Of a DNA stretch of 64,000 bases, positions 8,967-17,611 are shown piece by piece. Source of the DNA: Dyadobacter tibetensis Y620-1 (GTDB lineage: Bacteria; Bacteroidota; Bacteroidia; Cytophagales; Spirosomataceae); assembly GCF_000566685.1 (NCBI RefSeq), contig NZ_AZQN01000001.1, forward strand, positions 620,001 to 684,000, written 5' to 3'. Positions within the stretch are counted from its first letter, which is position 1, and every line of letters begins with the position of its first letter. The notes below the pieces were generated by a model that did no database searches, had not been told where the DNA came from, and saw only the letters and a list, made by a program, of their open reading frames with translations. The position numbers were made by a program, and so were the translations under genes.

Positions 8967-9338
8967 ATGAAACATCTCCTCGCACTATTCCTCCACAAGC
9001 CAGCAATGGCCTGGCTCTGGACAATTTTCATCACTGTTATTTGTAACTGGCCTGCGCAAAATATCCCTCAATCGAGCTTTCCTGGTACTGATAAAATCAT
9101 TCATATCGGCTTCTTTTTGATTTGGACTATATTATGGCTGATTGCCAGAGGTATACCTGCTAAACATATCATTTGGATTGGTACGCTCTTTGGCTTAGCA
9201 ATTGAAATTACCCAGTGGATTCTGCCCTTCAACCGCAGCTTTGACTGGCTGGACTTATTGGCCGATTCCACTGGGATCATCTTAGGAATTCTTATATACC
9301 GAAAGATAATGTACCATTATCTCCAGCGTTTATACTGA
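8967..9338 (+). CDS. VanZ-like family membrane protein
   Basis: 123 residues with about four transmembrane segments. It shows the VanZ-like signature, in which the first helix is followed by the conserved segment [18 protein letters not shown] and later [20 protein letters not shown]. VanZ family proteins sit in the inner membrane; VanZ gives low-level teicoplanin resistance in enterococci, but most homologues have no assigned role. A TTG six codons upstream could start translation, but the ATG at 8967 suits the membrane topology better. Its 3' end overlaps pgi by 22 bases on the opposite strand. Confidence 0.82.
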   Translation: MKHLLALFLHKPAMAWLWTIFITVICNWPAQNIPQSSFPGTDKIIHIGFFLIWTILWLIARGIPAKHIIWIGTLFGLAIEITQWILPFNRSFDWLDLLADSTGIILGILIYRKIMYHYLQRLY

Positions 9339-10966
9339 TTGATCAAGGCATTGGTCGAGCTATCATGCTCTGTCACTGGCCAATCGTTTTGTAGTTCAGG
9401 ATAAATTTTGTTGGCCAGCTGTTTTCCTAGTTCTACTCCCCACTGATCGAAGCTATAAATATTCCAAATTATGCCCTGTACGAAAATCTTATGCTCGTAC
9501 ATGGCAATTAAGCTACCCAAAACTTTGGGTGTTATCTTTTTAACCAATATGGAATTGGTAGGGCGATTCCCCTCGAAAACTTTAAAAGGTGCGATTGCAG
9601 CTACCTCCTCCTTACTTTTACCGGCATTAATTAATTCAGCCTCTACCTCTTCTCTAGACTTGCCGTTCATCAAAGCCTCGGTTTGGGCAAAAAAATTGGA
9701 AAGAAGCATTTTATGATGGTCTCCTACCGGATTGTGACTGACAGCCGGAGCAATAAAATCGCAGGGTATTAGCTTGGTACCTTGATGAATCAGTTGATAA
9801 AATGCATGCTGGCCGTTGGTGCCGGGCTCTCCCCAGATTATTGGGCCCGTTTGATAGCTGACAGGCTGACCGTCCCGACCAATATATTTACCGTTACTCT
9901 CCATATCGCCCTGCTGGAAGTAAGCAGCAAATCGATGTAAATACTGGTCATAAGGCAAAATTGCCTGAGACTGAGCATCATAGAAATTATTGTACCAAAT
10001 TCCTAATAGCGCCAAAATCACGGGTATATTCCTCTCCAGCTTGGTATTACGAAAGTGGTTGTCCATTTCATGAGCACCTGCAAGCAAAGATTCGAAATTC
10101 TGGAAGCCTATAGAACAGGCGATAGACAGGCCAATTGCCGACCATAATGAGTACCGACCACCTACCCAGTCCCAAAATTCGAACATATTCTGGGTATCAA
10201 TACCAAATTTTTCAACCTCTGAAGCATTCGTGGATATGGCTACAAAATGCTTTTTAACGTGTTCAGCATCTTTGGCATGCTCCAAGAACCAGTTTCGCGC
10301 ACTATGTGCATTGGCCATGGTTTCTTGGGTGGTGAAAGTCTTAGAGGCTATCATAAACAAGGTAGTCTCTGGATCGAGTTCTTTGATGGTCTCTATGATA
10401 TGAGTACCGTCCACATTGGAGACATAATGGACGTTTAAACCTTTTTTGGCGTATGCTTTAAGCCCTTCGGTCACCATAACTGGCCCAAGGTCACTCCCCC
10501 CTATGCCAATATTAACAATATCGGTGATCGCCTTGTTGCTAAAGCCTTTCCAGGCTCCTGATCTTACCCGGTTCGAAAACATTTTCATTTTGTCTAATAC
10601 CGCGTTGACATCCGGCATCACATCTATACCATCCACTATAACGGGGGTGTTAGATCGGTTGCGAAGCGCAGTATGTAGCACCGCTCGCCCTTCCGTGGCA
10701 TTGATGGTATCTCCAGAAAACATCTGTTCGATCGCCTTCGATACCCCACATTCCTCGGCAAGCTGAACCAAATAAGTACGGGTACGCGTCGTAATTCTGT
10801 TTTTGGAGTAATCCAATAATATATCTCCTAAACGGATGGAGAATTTACGCTGACGATCGGCATCTTCTTCAAACAAAGTTTTGATCGTGGTCTTTGAAAT
10901 GGTTTTATGATGCGACTTTAATTTCTTAAAGGCATTGGTCTTATCGAAATTGACAGATTCTAGCAT
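9317..10966 (-). CDS. pgi: Glucose-6-phosphate isomerase
   Basis: 549 residues, the same length as the E. coli enzyme. It interconverts glucose 6-phosphate and fructose 6-phosphate in the cytosol. Family motifs are clear: [23 protein letters not shown], the signature [14 protein letters not shown], and the C-terminal [15 protein letters not shown]. The ATG at 10966 (Met before LESVNF) is preferred over the in-frame TTG at 11008. It is the last gene of a minus-strand sugar cluster (transporter, ROK kinase, esterase, isomerase), so imported sugars could be phosphorylated by the ROK protein and isomerised here. A TAATTTTG at 11041-11048 may give it an independent promoter. Confidence 0.97.
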   Translation of the reverse strand: MLESVNFDKTNAFKKLKSHHKTISKTTIKTLFEEDADRQRKFSIRLGDILLDYSKNRITTRTRTYLVQLAEECGVSKAIEQMFSGDTINATEGRAVLHTALRNRSNTPVIVDGIDVMPDVNAVLDKMKMFSNRVRSGAWKGFSNKAITDIVNIGIGGSDLGPVMVTEGLKAYAKKGLNVHYVSNVDGTHIIETIKELDPETTLFMIASKTFTTQETMANAHSARNWFLEHAKDAEHVKKHFVAISTNASEVEKFGIDTQNMFEFWDWVGGRYSLWSAIGLSIACSIGFQNFESLLAGAHEMDNHFRNTKLERNIPVILALLGIWYNNFYDAQSQAILPYDQYLHRFAAYFQQGDMESNGKYIGRDGQPVSYQTGPIIWGEPGTNGQHAFYQLIHQGTKLIPCDFIAPAVSHNPVGDHHKMLLSNFFAQTEALMNGKSREEVEAELINAGKSKEEVAAIAPFKVFEGNRPTNSILVKKITPKVLGSLIAMYEHKIFVQGIIWNIYSFDQWGVELGKQLANKIYPELQNDWPVTEHDSSTNALINQYKRWR

Positions 10967-11040
10967 AATAATAAATGGTGTTAAGTCGGTAAATCGTCTA
11001 CTGGACAAACATTTTAGTACAAATTGGCACTAAACTGTTG

Positions 11041-11048
11041 CAAAATTA
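11041..11048 (-). promoter_or_regulatory. Possible -7 element (TAATTTTG) for pgi
   Basis: On the minus strand the sequence reads TAATTTTG, a match to TAnnTTTG, 74 bp before the pgi ATG. No good -33 TTG is visible at 19-20 bp, so confidence is low. Confidence 0.3.
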
Positions 11049-11077
11049 GAATTTTGACTGACTTAACACCATATTTC

Positions 11078-11917
11078 TTATTTAGATGCATCTAGAACTC
11101 CCCGGAAATACCCTACTGACTCGGCAATTCCCGCCAGCGGATCCTTCATATCTTTCTCATACTCAAGGCTACAAGCGCCATCATACTTCACTTTACGCAT
11201 CATTGCAACAAAAGCAGGAATATCGATGAGGCCTCTCCCCAGTTCACAGGTTTTCCCCGCCTTTTCGGCCGCAGTGACATTTTTAAGGTGAATGTCAAAA
11301 ATTCGTTTGTGGTATTTACCCATATCGGCAACAGAGTCTTGTTTGTCTCTAAAATTATGCCCCATATCGAAACAGATACCCATTCTGGCATCCATATTCT
11401 TGATTTCTTTATGGATAGATTCTGCGTTTGGAAAGAGATCGATATCAGGACCATGGTTGTGAATGGCGTAACGAATATTATACTCCTTCACCTTCGATTC
11501 TACATATGGTAACAGGTCTAAGTTTGGCACTCCAACTATAAGGTCCACGCCCACACGTTTGGCGTAATCGAATGCCTGATCGACGGATTCCTTACTTTTT
11601 GCATAAATAGGTCCCACCGCATAACCTTTGACGTCCGACTCTTTCAACTTCTGATGAAATGCCTTTATCTCCTCATCTGTACTGTTCATGGGAAGATGAA
11701 AATCTTTGATGCATAGATGATGCACGTCCGTTTTACGCATCATCTCCAAAGCTTCATCAAGTTTGAAGTGAACAAATGTATACCCGGCAATGGCTAATCT
11801 AAAGGGATCTTCCTTACTTTTGACCACTTTGGGCATAGCTTGAGCGGAAGATAAGCTAAGTCCTCCAAGCGCCAAGCCTGCCAATCCTTTCTTTACAAAA
11901 TCTCTTCTTTGATTCAT
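11078..11917 (-). CDS. Exported sugar phosphate isomerase/epimerase (xylose isomerase-like TIM barrel)
   Basis: 279 residues. A twin-arginine-type leader (RRDFVKKGLAGLALGG, cleavage near AQAMP) is followed by an AP-endonuclease-2/xylose-isomerase-like TIM barrel. Likely metal ligands lie in IRYAIHNHGPD, GICFDMGHN, IFDIHLKN and CSLEYEKD. Such proteins isomerise or epimerise sugars and inositols. The leader points to the periplasm. It sits between pgi and the esterase in the sugar cluster. The exact substrate is unknown. Confidence 0.85.
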   Translation of the reverse strand: MNQRRDFVKKGLAGLALGGLSLSSAQAMPKVVKSKEDPFRLAIAGYTFVHFKLDEALEMMRKTDVHHLCIKDFHLPMNSTDEEIKAFHQKLKESDVKGYAVGPIYAKSKESVDQAFDYAKRVGVDLIVGVPNLDLLPYVESKVKEYNIRYAIHNHGPDIDLFPNAESIHKEIKNMDARMGICFDMGHNFRDKQDSVADMGKYHKRIFDIHLKNVTAAEKAGKTCELGRGLIDIPAFVAMMRKVKYDGACSLEYEKDMKDPLAGIAESVGYFRGVLDASK

Positions 11918-11991
11918 CAGTCTACAGTATTAGTATTATGGTTCGTATCATAAAGACGAAAATTCTGCCCACTACCATTAGAACACCCGGG

Positions 11992-12801
11992 CTATTTCGT
12001 CTGGGTAAACCGGTCTACAAAATGTTTTAAAGGTATATAGGCGGGTACGAGCATATCGTGGCCATAACCATCCATTTCATAGAGTGTGGTCTGCATATGA
12101 CCATTAAGTTTCATCACCCTGCTCATATATGCATTTTCTTCATAGCGGCCAAGCATCTCCATTTCTCTATCCCCCGTTATCAATAACATCGGGGGTGCAT
12201 CGGCCCGCGCATGAAAAGCCGGAGCATATTCATCAATTATGGGCTGTGTCTCTTTAATTCCCCTTTCCTTACGCACGGTCATATGTGTAATGGCATGGCC
12301 ACTCAGCGGGGCCAGACCGGCAAGCCGGTTGGCATCTATACCATATTTTAACAAATAATGCTTGTCCAAACCTACCATACTCGCCAAATATCCACCTGCC
12401 GAGTGACCGGTAAGTATAATTTTGGTTGTATCTCCCCCCCACTTTCCTATATTTTCGAATACCCATGCGGTGGCCCTTGCTGCATCTTCGATATACGCTG
12501 GGTGCCGTACATTGGGTGAAAACCGATAGTTCGCAGCTACTACAATATATTTATTGGTCTTAAGTTCGTCCGGAATATGTTTGTTTCCACCAACTAGTCC
12601 TCCTCCATGAAACCAAATAAGGACTGGTAGGGCCTTGGCACCCTCAGGTGCATAGATATCCAGCACACAACGCTCAGCTATATAAGCATCAGCTCCCGTG
12701 ATTGTTTTACTGTAATATGGGATATTTGAATCGATTTTACTCTGGCCATGGACCCACCCAGCCCAAAGACAAAAATACAGCAGGAAAATATTACGCGACA
12801 T
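11992..12801 (-). CDS. Exported alpha/beta-hydrolase (carboxylesterase, HSL-like)
   Basis: 269 residues. A signal peptide (about 1-20, ending VHGQ) precedes an alpha/beta-hydrolase fold. The oxyanion-hole motif is WFHGGGLVGG, the nucleophile elbow is GHSAGGY, and the likely catalytic His is in GYGHDM near the C-terminus. It probably hydrolyses esters in the periplasm, possibly acetyl groups on sugars given its position in an apparent sugar operon between the isomerase and ROK genes. It starts 24 bp after the ROK stop. The substrate is inferred only from context. Confidence 0.85.
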   Translation of the reverse strand: MSRNIFLLYFCLWAGWVHGQSKIDSNIPYYSKTITGADAYIAERCVLDIYAPEGAKALPVLIWFHGGGLVGGNKHIPDELKTNKYIVVAANYRFSPNVRHPAYIEDAARATAWVFENIGKWGGDTTKIILTGHSAGGYLASMVGLDKHYLLKYGIDANRLAGLAPLSGHAITHMTVRKERGIKETQPIIDEYAPAFHARADAPPMLLITGDREMEMLGRYEENAYMSRVMKLNGHMQTTLYEMDGYGHDMLVPAYIPLKHFVDRFTQTK

Positions 12802-12825
12802 AGGAAAGGTTTGATTTGATCATTA

Positions 12826-13725
12826 CTATAATAATGCAGCGCCAAAAACGCCGGCACTGTCGCCCAGTAGAGGCTTCAAAATGGGAGTTTGAACTACTTT
12901 ATTATTAAAAATATAATCCTTAATTTTTTCATACCCTTCGGTATACAGGAGATCTATATTTCCGACCCCCCCACCAATTATAATAAGCCCTGGATCCAGC
13001 ACATTGATCAGCGTGGAAATGGCTCGACCATAATATTCGAGAAGGCGTTCTACAGTAAGCTTGGCAATAGGATCCGAACCATCGACATAACGCTCCATTA
13101 TGACTTTCATATTCTGACGCACTCCAGACTTCTCCTCATAAAATCGCTCCAAAGCGGGCCCCGATATTACCTGTTCCACACATCCAGATTTGCCACAGTA
13201 ACAAGGATGACCTCCCGCTTCGAGAATATTATGCCCCCACTCGCCTCCTATTCCATGGTGCCCACCTATAATTTTACGATGTACAACCAAACCGCCTCCA
13301 ACGCCTGTACCCATGATAACGCCAAAAACTACCTCTGCTTCAGGATAGTCCGTTCCGGCCCCCATAAGCGTTTCGGCTAAGGCAAAACAGTTTGCATCAT
13401 TGGCCAGCTTTACAGGCACGCCTAAGACCCTCTCCAGATCCTTCCTTAGAGGCATTCCATTGAGGCATATCGTATTGGAATTTTTCATTAACTGACTTCC
13501 AGGCTCTAACACACCGGGAGTGGCAAAACCGACTTGAGCAGGCCGCTCACCTATTTCCTGGGCAACATCATGGATGAGGCCCTCAATTTGATTGAGTATA
13601 TGTTGATAGCCCTTAGCAGATTCGGTAGGCCTTCTCATTCGAGCCAAGACTGCATTACTATTTTCCGAATCCAATACGGCACACTCAATCTTGGTTCCGC
13701 CCAAATCTATTCCCCAAAGTTTCAT
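12826..13725 (-). CDS. ROK family sugar kinase
   Basis: 299 residues without a DNA-binding domain, so it is a kinase rather than a NagC-type repressor. It has the N-terminal phosphate loop GIDLGGTKIE, the substrate segment KLANDANCFALAE with the catalytic Asp, GVIMGTGVGGGLV, and the ROK zinc site GEWGHN ... HPCYCGKSGCVEQ (His plus three Cys). Homologues phosphorylate glucose, fructose, mannose or N-acetylhexosamines. Lying next to a FucP-type transporter and upstream of pgi suggests glucokinase- or fructokinase-like activity, but specificity cannot be read from sequence. Confidence 0.9.
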   Translation of the reverse strand: MKLWGIDLGGTKIECAVLDSENSNAVLARMRRPTESAKGYQHILNQIEGLIHDVAQEIGERPAQVGFATPGVLEPGSQLMKNSNTICLNGMPLRKDLERVLGVPVKLANDANCFALAETLMGAGTDYPEAEVVFGVIMGTGVGGGLVVHRKIIGGHHGIGGEWGHNILEAGGHPCYCGKSGCVEQVISGPALERFYEEKSGVRQNMKVIMERYVDGSDPIAKLTVERLLEYYGRAISTLINVLDPGLIIIGGGVGNIDLLYTEGYEKIKDYIFNNKVVQTPILKPLLGDSAGVFGAALL

Positions 13726-13805
13726 AATATATTATAATACATTAATTATTTAAAAATTCGAAATCTACGAGTGCCTCTTCAGCCCCTCCTGTCAATAATG
13801 GATCT

Positions 13806-15053
13806 TTACTTAGCTTTATAATATTTGAAGCCGAATAAAAAGATCATAAAATAGCAAATAATAGGAAGGTAATAAGCATGGGCTACGTTATGATCGGCCA
13901 CTGCCCCCATCAGGAAAGGAAAGACAGCTCCACCTACAACGCCCATTGAGATAAATGAAGAAGCTTGTTGGGTGTCTTTACCCAGGTTTTTAAGCCCCAG
14001 GCTAAAAATAGTCGGGAACATTATACTAAAGAAGAAATTTAAACTCAATAGAGCTATAAAGGATACTAGTCCAAGATCCTGGCCTACTAGGATACAGGCA
14101 AAAATATTGCAAACTGCGAAAATGGCTAATAGGCTATGCGGAGCAATAAATTTCATCAAAAAAGTCCCCACAAACCGACCAATAAGCATGAGACCCATGA
14201 AGAGCACCATGTAATTACCCGCTACGTTATCTGAAAATCCCATCTTCTCATGGCCATAATTAATAAAGAAGGCCCATGTGCCCCCTTGAGCAGCTACATT
14301 GAAAAATTGAGCTATTACAGCCCAGCGAAAATGACGATGGGCAAAAAGGGATCTCCAGGAGCCCGACGCTACCACACCCTCCGTGGCTTCTGAGGCCTCT
14401 TCCTGGTGAGGGTCGGTAAGTTCGGGAACCTTGACAAAAGCAAAACAAAAGGCAATAAATGCAATTACGCTACCTATAGCGATATATAAAACCTTCACCG
14501 AAGTAAGGTCTGTACTCCCTGGAACGTTGGTTCTCAAAAGAAAATATGATCCGATGGCTGGTCCCAGAATAGCCCCTAACGCATTAAAAGCCTGAGCAAA
14601 ATTGATTCGTTGGTCACTGGTACGCTGATCGCCTAAAGCCGCAACGAAAGGATGTGCCACCGTTTCCAATGTAGACAGTCCGCAGCCCAATATGAATAAA
14701 GCTACCCCAAAATAAGGAAAAGATGCCGTGGCCGCCGCAGGAACGAATAGAAAAGACCCGGTAGCAAACAGGGACAAACCTAAAAGAACCCCGTTTTTAT
14801 AACCAAATCGCTTCATAAATAAGCCTGCAGGGATACCCATCACAAAATAAGCGCCAAATATGGCGAATTGTACAAAGGCAGATTGGGTCTTCGATAAACT
14901 CAAAACCAATTGGAAATGCTTATTTAAGACATCACCCATGGTGATAGCAATGCCCCAAAACATAAAAAGAGAGGTGACGAATATTAAAGTCACAAGGTAC
15001 TTCCGATCCGTAAATCGAGCCGGAGCAACAATAGGTTTTGAAGTTTCTAACAT
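13806..15053 (-). CDS. Sugar MFS transporter, FucP family
   Basis: 415 residues with about 12 transmembrane helices. The FucP/GluP-type signature is evident in FWGIAITMGDVLNKHFQ, GLFMKRFGYKNG and ETVAHPFVAALGDQRTSDQR. FucP-family symporters bring fucose, glucose/galactose, N-acetylglucosamine or similar sugars across the inner membrane with protons. It is the first gene of the minus-strand cluster reaching to pgi. About 290 bp of non-coding DNA precede it, including AAAACGTTTT at 15180-15189, a possible LacI-type operator core. Confidence 0.92.
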   Translation of the reverse strand: MLETSKPIVAPARFTDRKYLVTLIFVTSLFMFWGIAITMGDVLNKHFQLVLSLSKTQSAFVQFAIFGAYFVMGIPAGLFMKRFGYKNGVLLGLSLFATGSFLFVPAAATASFPYFGVALFILGCGLSTLETVAHPFVAALGDQRTSDQRINFAQAFNALGAILGPAIGSYFLLRTNVPGSTDLTSVKVLYIAIGSVIAFIAFCFAFVKVPELTDPHQEEASEATEGVVASGSWRSLFAHRHFRWAVIAQFFNVAAQGGTWAFFINYGHEKMGFSDNVAGNYMVLFMGLMLIGRFVGTFLMKFIAPHSLLAIFAVCNIFACILVGQDLGLVSFIALLSLNFFFSIMFPTIFSLGLKNLGKDTQQASSFISMGVVGGAVFPFLMGAVADHNVAHAYYLPIICYFMIFLFGFKYYKAK

Positions 15054-15179
15054 GGAAATGGTTTGTAATTGCGGTTAAAAAAATGGTGAAATTTGATTTA
15101 ATACCCGGTTTCGGGTCAATTATGCTACAGTTGTGGTTTTAAAATTCCCAATACCGTTATTCAAGATAAGTGTCAACAA

Positions 15180-15189
15180 AAAACGTTTT
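15180..15189. promoter_or_regulatory. AAAACGTTTT palindrome upstream of the sugar operon
   Basis: A 10-bp perfect palindrome centred on CG, 127 bp before the MFS start. LacI-family regulators commonly bind CG-centred palindromes, and it shares the AAACGTTT core with the two sites before susC at 20.4 kb. It is short and in AT-rich DNA, so chance is possible. Confidence 0.3.
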
Positions 15190-15345
15190 AGCAAAGCAAT
15201 AAACTATTATTTAGAGGTCATTCAGGGTTAATCTTAATGTAAAAAAGATAGAAAATAGGTTGTTTAGAAAGCACGAAATGGATCTGGCACCCATTTTGTA
15301 AAAGGCAAAAATATCACATTTTACTTATACTAAACATAATATATC

Positions 15346-15510
15346 ATGGGAAATCTTCTTTATACTGTCGCCGTTATTTTGGTGATACTATGGCTAATTG
15401 GTTATTTCGGATTTGCCAGCTTTGGAATGGGCAACATCATTCATATCCTATTGGTAATTGCCGTAGTTGCGGTAATTCTAAGATTAATTAGAGGGGATCG
15501 GGTTGTTTAG
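15346..15510 (+). CDS. Small hydrophobic membrane protein (lmo0937-type)
   Basis: A 54-residue ORF that is easily missed because of its size. It starts MGNLLYTVAVILVILWLIG and has a second hydrophobic stretch (IIHILLVIAVVAVILRL), ending RGDRVV. The pattern of two transmembrane helices with a conserved WLIGYFGF segment matches the lmo0937 family of tiny membrane proteins found singly in many bacteria. Their function is not known; association with envelope stress is only a suggestion. An AT-rich leader precedes it. Confidence 0.75.
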   Translation: MGNLLYTVAVILVILWLIGYFGFASFGMGNIIHILLVIAVVAVILRLIRGDRVV

Positions 15511-15686
15511 ATAACCTATTTCAATATTATTTGAAGAGCCGATTGCCTTGACCTCTAAAAATACTACAGCGCCACGGATAAAAGTAAAGCGAACCTCAAT
15601 TATTTGATTTCGACTTTAGCTTTTGTCCGTGGCCTGATATATTAAAGAATCGGCATTTAATCTAGAATCATGTTCTTCTAGCTATT

Positions 15687-15959
15687 ATGACGCATGAAAA
15701 AATACTGAAACGTAAAGATAATACCAGCGTAAAAATATCGGTATGGCTTTACGTGTATCAGAATGAATCGCGATGGGGCTATCTTGTTTTCATTAAGGAA
15801 CCTGGAACAGATATCTGGCTGGATCCATTTGCCTATCAGCGTTACAAAGCGTTGAGTGAAGGAAAACCTATGGATGATCTAGCCGTACATCAGTTTGCTT
15901 CCGAAGAGGAGATTTACCGGACAAAAATGGAGCTGTGGAGAAAGATTCAACCCGTTTAG
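15687..15959 (+). CDS. Hypothetical protein, 90 residues
   Basis: I do not recognise a family. It is a small, charged, soluble protein rich in aromatic residues, with no signal peptide, membrane segment or obvious motif. The open frame, ATG start and clean intergenic flanks support a real gene. It stands alone, convergent with the arylesterase gene. Confidence 0.55.
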   Translation: MTHEKILKRKDNTSVKISVWLYVYQNESRWGYLVFIKEPGTDIWLDPFAYQRYKALSEGKPMDDLAVHQFASEEEIYRTKMELWRKIQPV

Positions 15960-16009
15960 GTTTTATTTTCAAAGATTCCATTAATTAAAAGGGCGTGCCT
16001 TTCCTGAGT

Positions 16010-16711
16010 TTATAGTATAGGCTGTAAAGTTTTCCAGACATTTTCGGCTACAATCCGATGGCCATCAGCATTCGGATGTATACCATCTGGCAAATTTAAT
16101 GATGCCTCACCACCTACTCCTTCCAGAAGAAAAGGAATGAGGGGGATATCGTTTTCAGTGGCTAAATCAGGATAGATCCTTTTAAATTCGGATGTATAGT
16201 CCTGCCCCATATTTGGGGGTATTTGCATACCTGCTAAAACCCGGTCGGCCTGCGGATATTTTGCATGGACTTTTTCTAATATAGCCTGAAGATTTCTTCT
16301 TGTTTCCGATACCGGAATGCCTCGAAGCCCATCATTACCCCCTAATTCTAATACAAAAATATCTAATGGCTGTTTCAGAAGCCAATCTATGCGGCTCTTA
16401 CCCCCTGCAGTAGTCTCACCACTAACTCCGGCATTTACCACCTTATACTCAAGCCCCAGGGAATCTATTCTTTTTTGAATTAAGGCTGTAAATGCTTGTG
16501 AAGGATCATCCAGTCCATATCCAGCAGTAAGACTGTTCCCAAAAAATACAATAATTTTTTTGCCCTTCTGACCGATGGTATCAAGATTTTCTTTATCTGA
16601 ATGTTTTTCACTTTCATCCGTCTTAGCTGACGGATTACAAGAAGCCAATATGAGACTGGCAATGATTATAGACAAAAAGAGATAAAGCGATTTCAGATTC
16701 TTCATGGGCAT
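16010..16711 (-). CDS. tesA: GDSL/SGNH arylesterase-lysophospholipase lipoprotein (TesA-like)
   Basis: 233 residues. The leader ends with the lipobox LASC, so it is probably a lipoprotein, unlike soluble periplasmic E. coli TesA. SGNH blocks are present: the nucleophile Ser in FFGNSLTAGYG, Gly in GVSGETTAGG, Asn in LGGNDGLRG, and the Asp-His pair in PDGIHPNADGH. TesA hydrolyses lysophospholipids and acyl esters. It is divergent from a YbbA-like ATPase and YbbP-like permease, the same neighbourhood as tesA-ybbA-ybbP in E. coli, which supports the identification. A second Met lies two codons in. Confidence 0.88.
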   Translation of the reverse strand: MPMKNLKSLYLFLSIIIASLILASCNPSAKTDESEKHSDKENLDTIGQKGKKIIVFFGNSLTAGYGLDDPSQAFTALIQKRIDSLGLEYKVVNAGVSGETTAGGKSRIDWLLKQPLDIFVLELGGNDGLRGIPVSETRRNLQAILEKVHAKYPQADRVLAGMQIPPNMGQDYTSEFKRIYPDLATENDIPLIPFLLEGVGGEASLNLPDGIHPNADGHRIVAENVWKTLQPIL

Positions 16712-16863
16712 TCAAGTAATCAATAACTTAAGTGTATAGCATTGATGGAGGCTAGTAAAGGCTTCGAGTAAAAGGTCTTAGATCCCAAGCGGCCGAACCA
16801 AAATGCGTAAAATGGAGTTGCAATTTAAATTCATACAAATATACCAACAAAACTTAAAACGGA

Positions 16864-17544
16864 ATGAGTGCTATTTTGAATCTAAAAAATGTCGGCAAAT
16901 CTTATAAAAGTGGTAATTCAACTTTATCCGTGCTGCAAGACATAAATTTCGAAGTGCACCCCGGTTCTACCTTAAGTATTGTGGGGCCATCGGGCAGTGG
17001 CAAAACCACTTTGTTAGGCTTATGTGCCGGACTGGACCGGGCTAGTACCGGACAAGTTACCTTGCATGGAACCCAGCTCAATGGATTGAGCGAGGATGCA
17101 CTCGCCGCTCTACGAAATCAATATATTGGCTTTATATTTCAAAATTTTCAGTTATTGCCAACCCTAACTGCTCTGGAAAACGTAATGGTTCCAATGGAAC
17201 TACGAGGAGAAAAAAATATAAAGGCACGTTCCATCGAATTACTTGATAAAGTTGGCCTTGCTGACCGTAGTCACCACTACCCTACCCAGCTCAGTGGAGG
17301 TGAACAGCAAAGGGTATCCTTGGCCCGTGCATTTTCAAACCGACCAAGTATCCTCTTCGCCGACGAACCCACAGGAAATTTAGATGCAGAAACCAGTGAA
17401 AAAGTTGTAAAACTTCTTTTTGAGCTTAACCGGGAGGCCGGCACAACGTTGGTGCTCGTTACTCACGACCCTGAGCTCGCAGCCAAAACGCAGCGAATAA
17501 TAAGCATAAAAGGTGGAAAACTTGTTTCCGATGTCCTACAATAA
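16864..17544 (+). CDS. ybbA: ABC transporter ATP-binding protein (YbbA/LolD-like)
   Basis: 226 residues of the MacB/LolD-type ATPase family. Walker A is GPSGSGKTT at 41-49, the signature is LSGGEQQR near 143-150, and Walker B is ILFADEPTGNLD, followed by the switch His in LVTHDPELA. It drives the partner permease encoded 67 bp downstream. Divergent tesA supports a YbbAP-type role in lipid or lipoprotein handling at the inner membrane, but the transported molecule is not established. Confidence 0.92.
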   Translation: MSAILNLKNVGKSYKSGNSTLSVLQDINFEVHPGSTLSIVGPSGSGKTTLLGLCAGLDRASTGQVTLHGTQLNGLSEDALAALRNQYIGFIFQNFQLLPTLTALENVMVPMELRGEKNIKARSIELLDKVGLADRSHHYPTQLSGGEQQRVSLARAFSNRPSILFADEPTGNLDAETSEKVVKLLFELNREAGTTLVLVTHDPELAAKTQRIISIKGGKLVSDVLQ

Positions 17545-17611
17545 TTAATGACAGTCGACACTATATTCATAAGCCGGGTTCCCCAGCTTTTATTTACAGC
17601 ATTAATATTTC

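Noticed and set aside
12889..13380. A 163-codon plus-strand ORF opposite the ROK kinase gene
   Set aside because: It lies wholly inside the ROK gene on the other strand and shows no recognisable domain or start context.
15103..15116. ACCCG-N4-CGGGT hairpin as a terminator
   Set aside because: It lies upstream of the transporter rather than downstream of a gene, the stem is only 5 bp and no T run follows.
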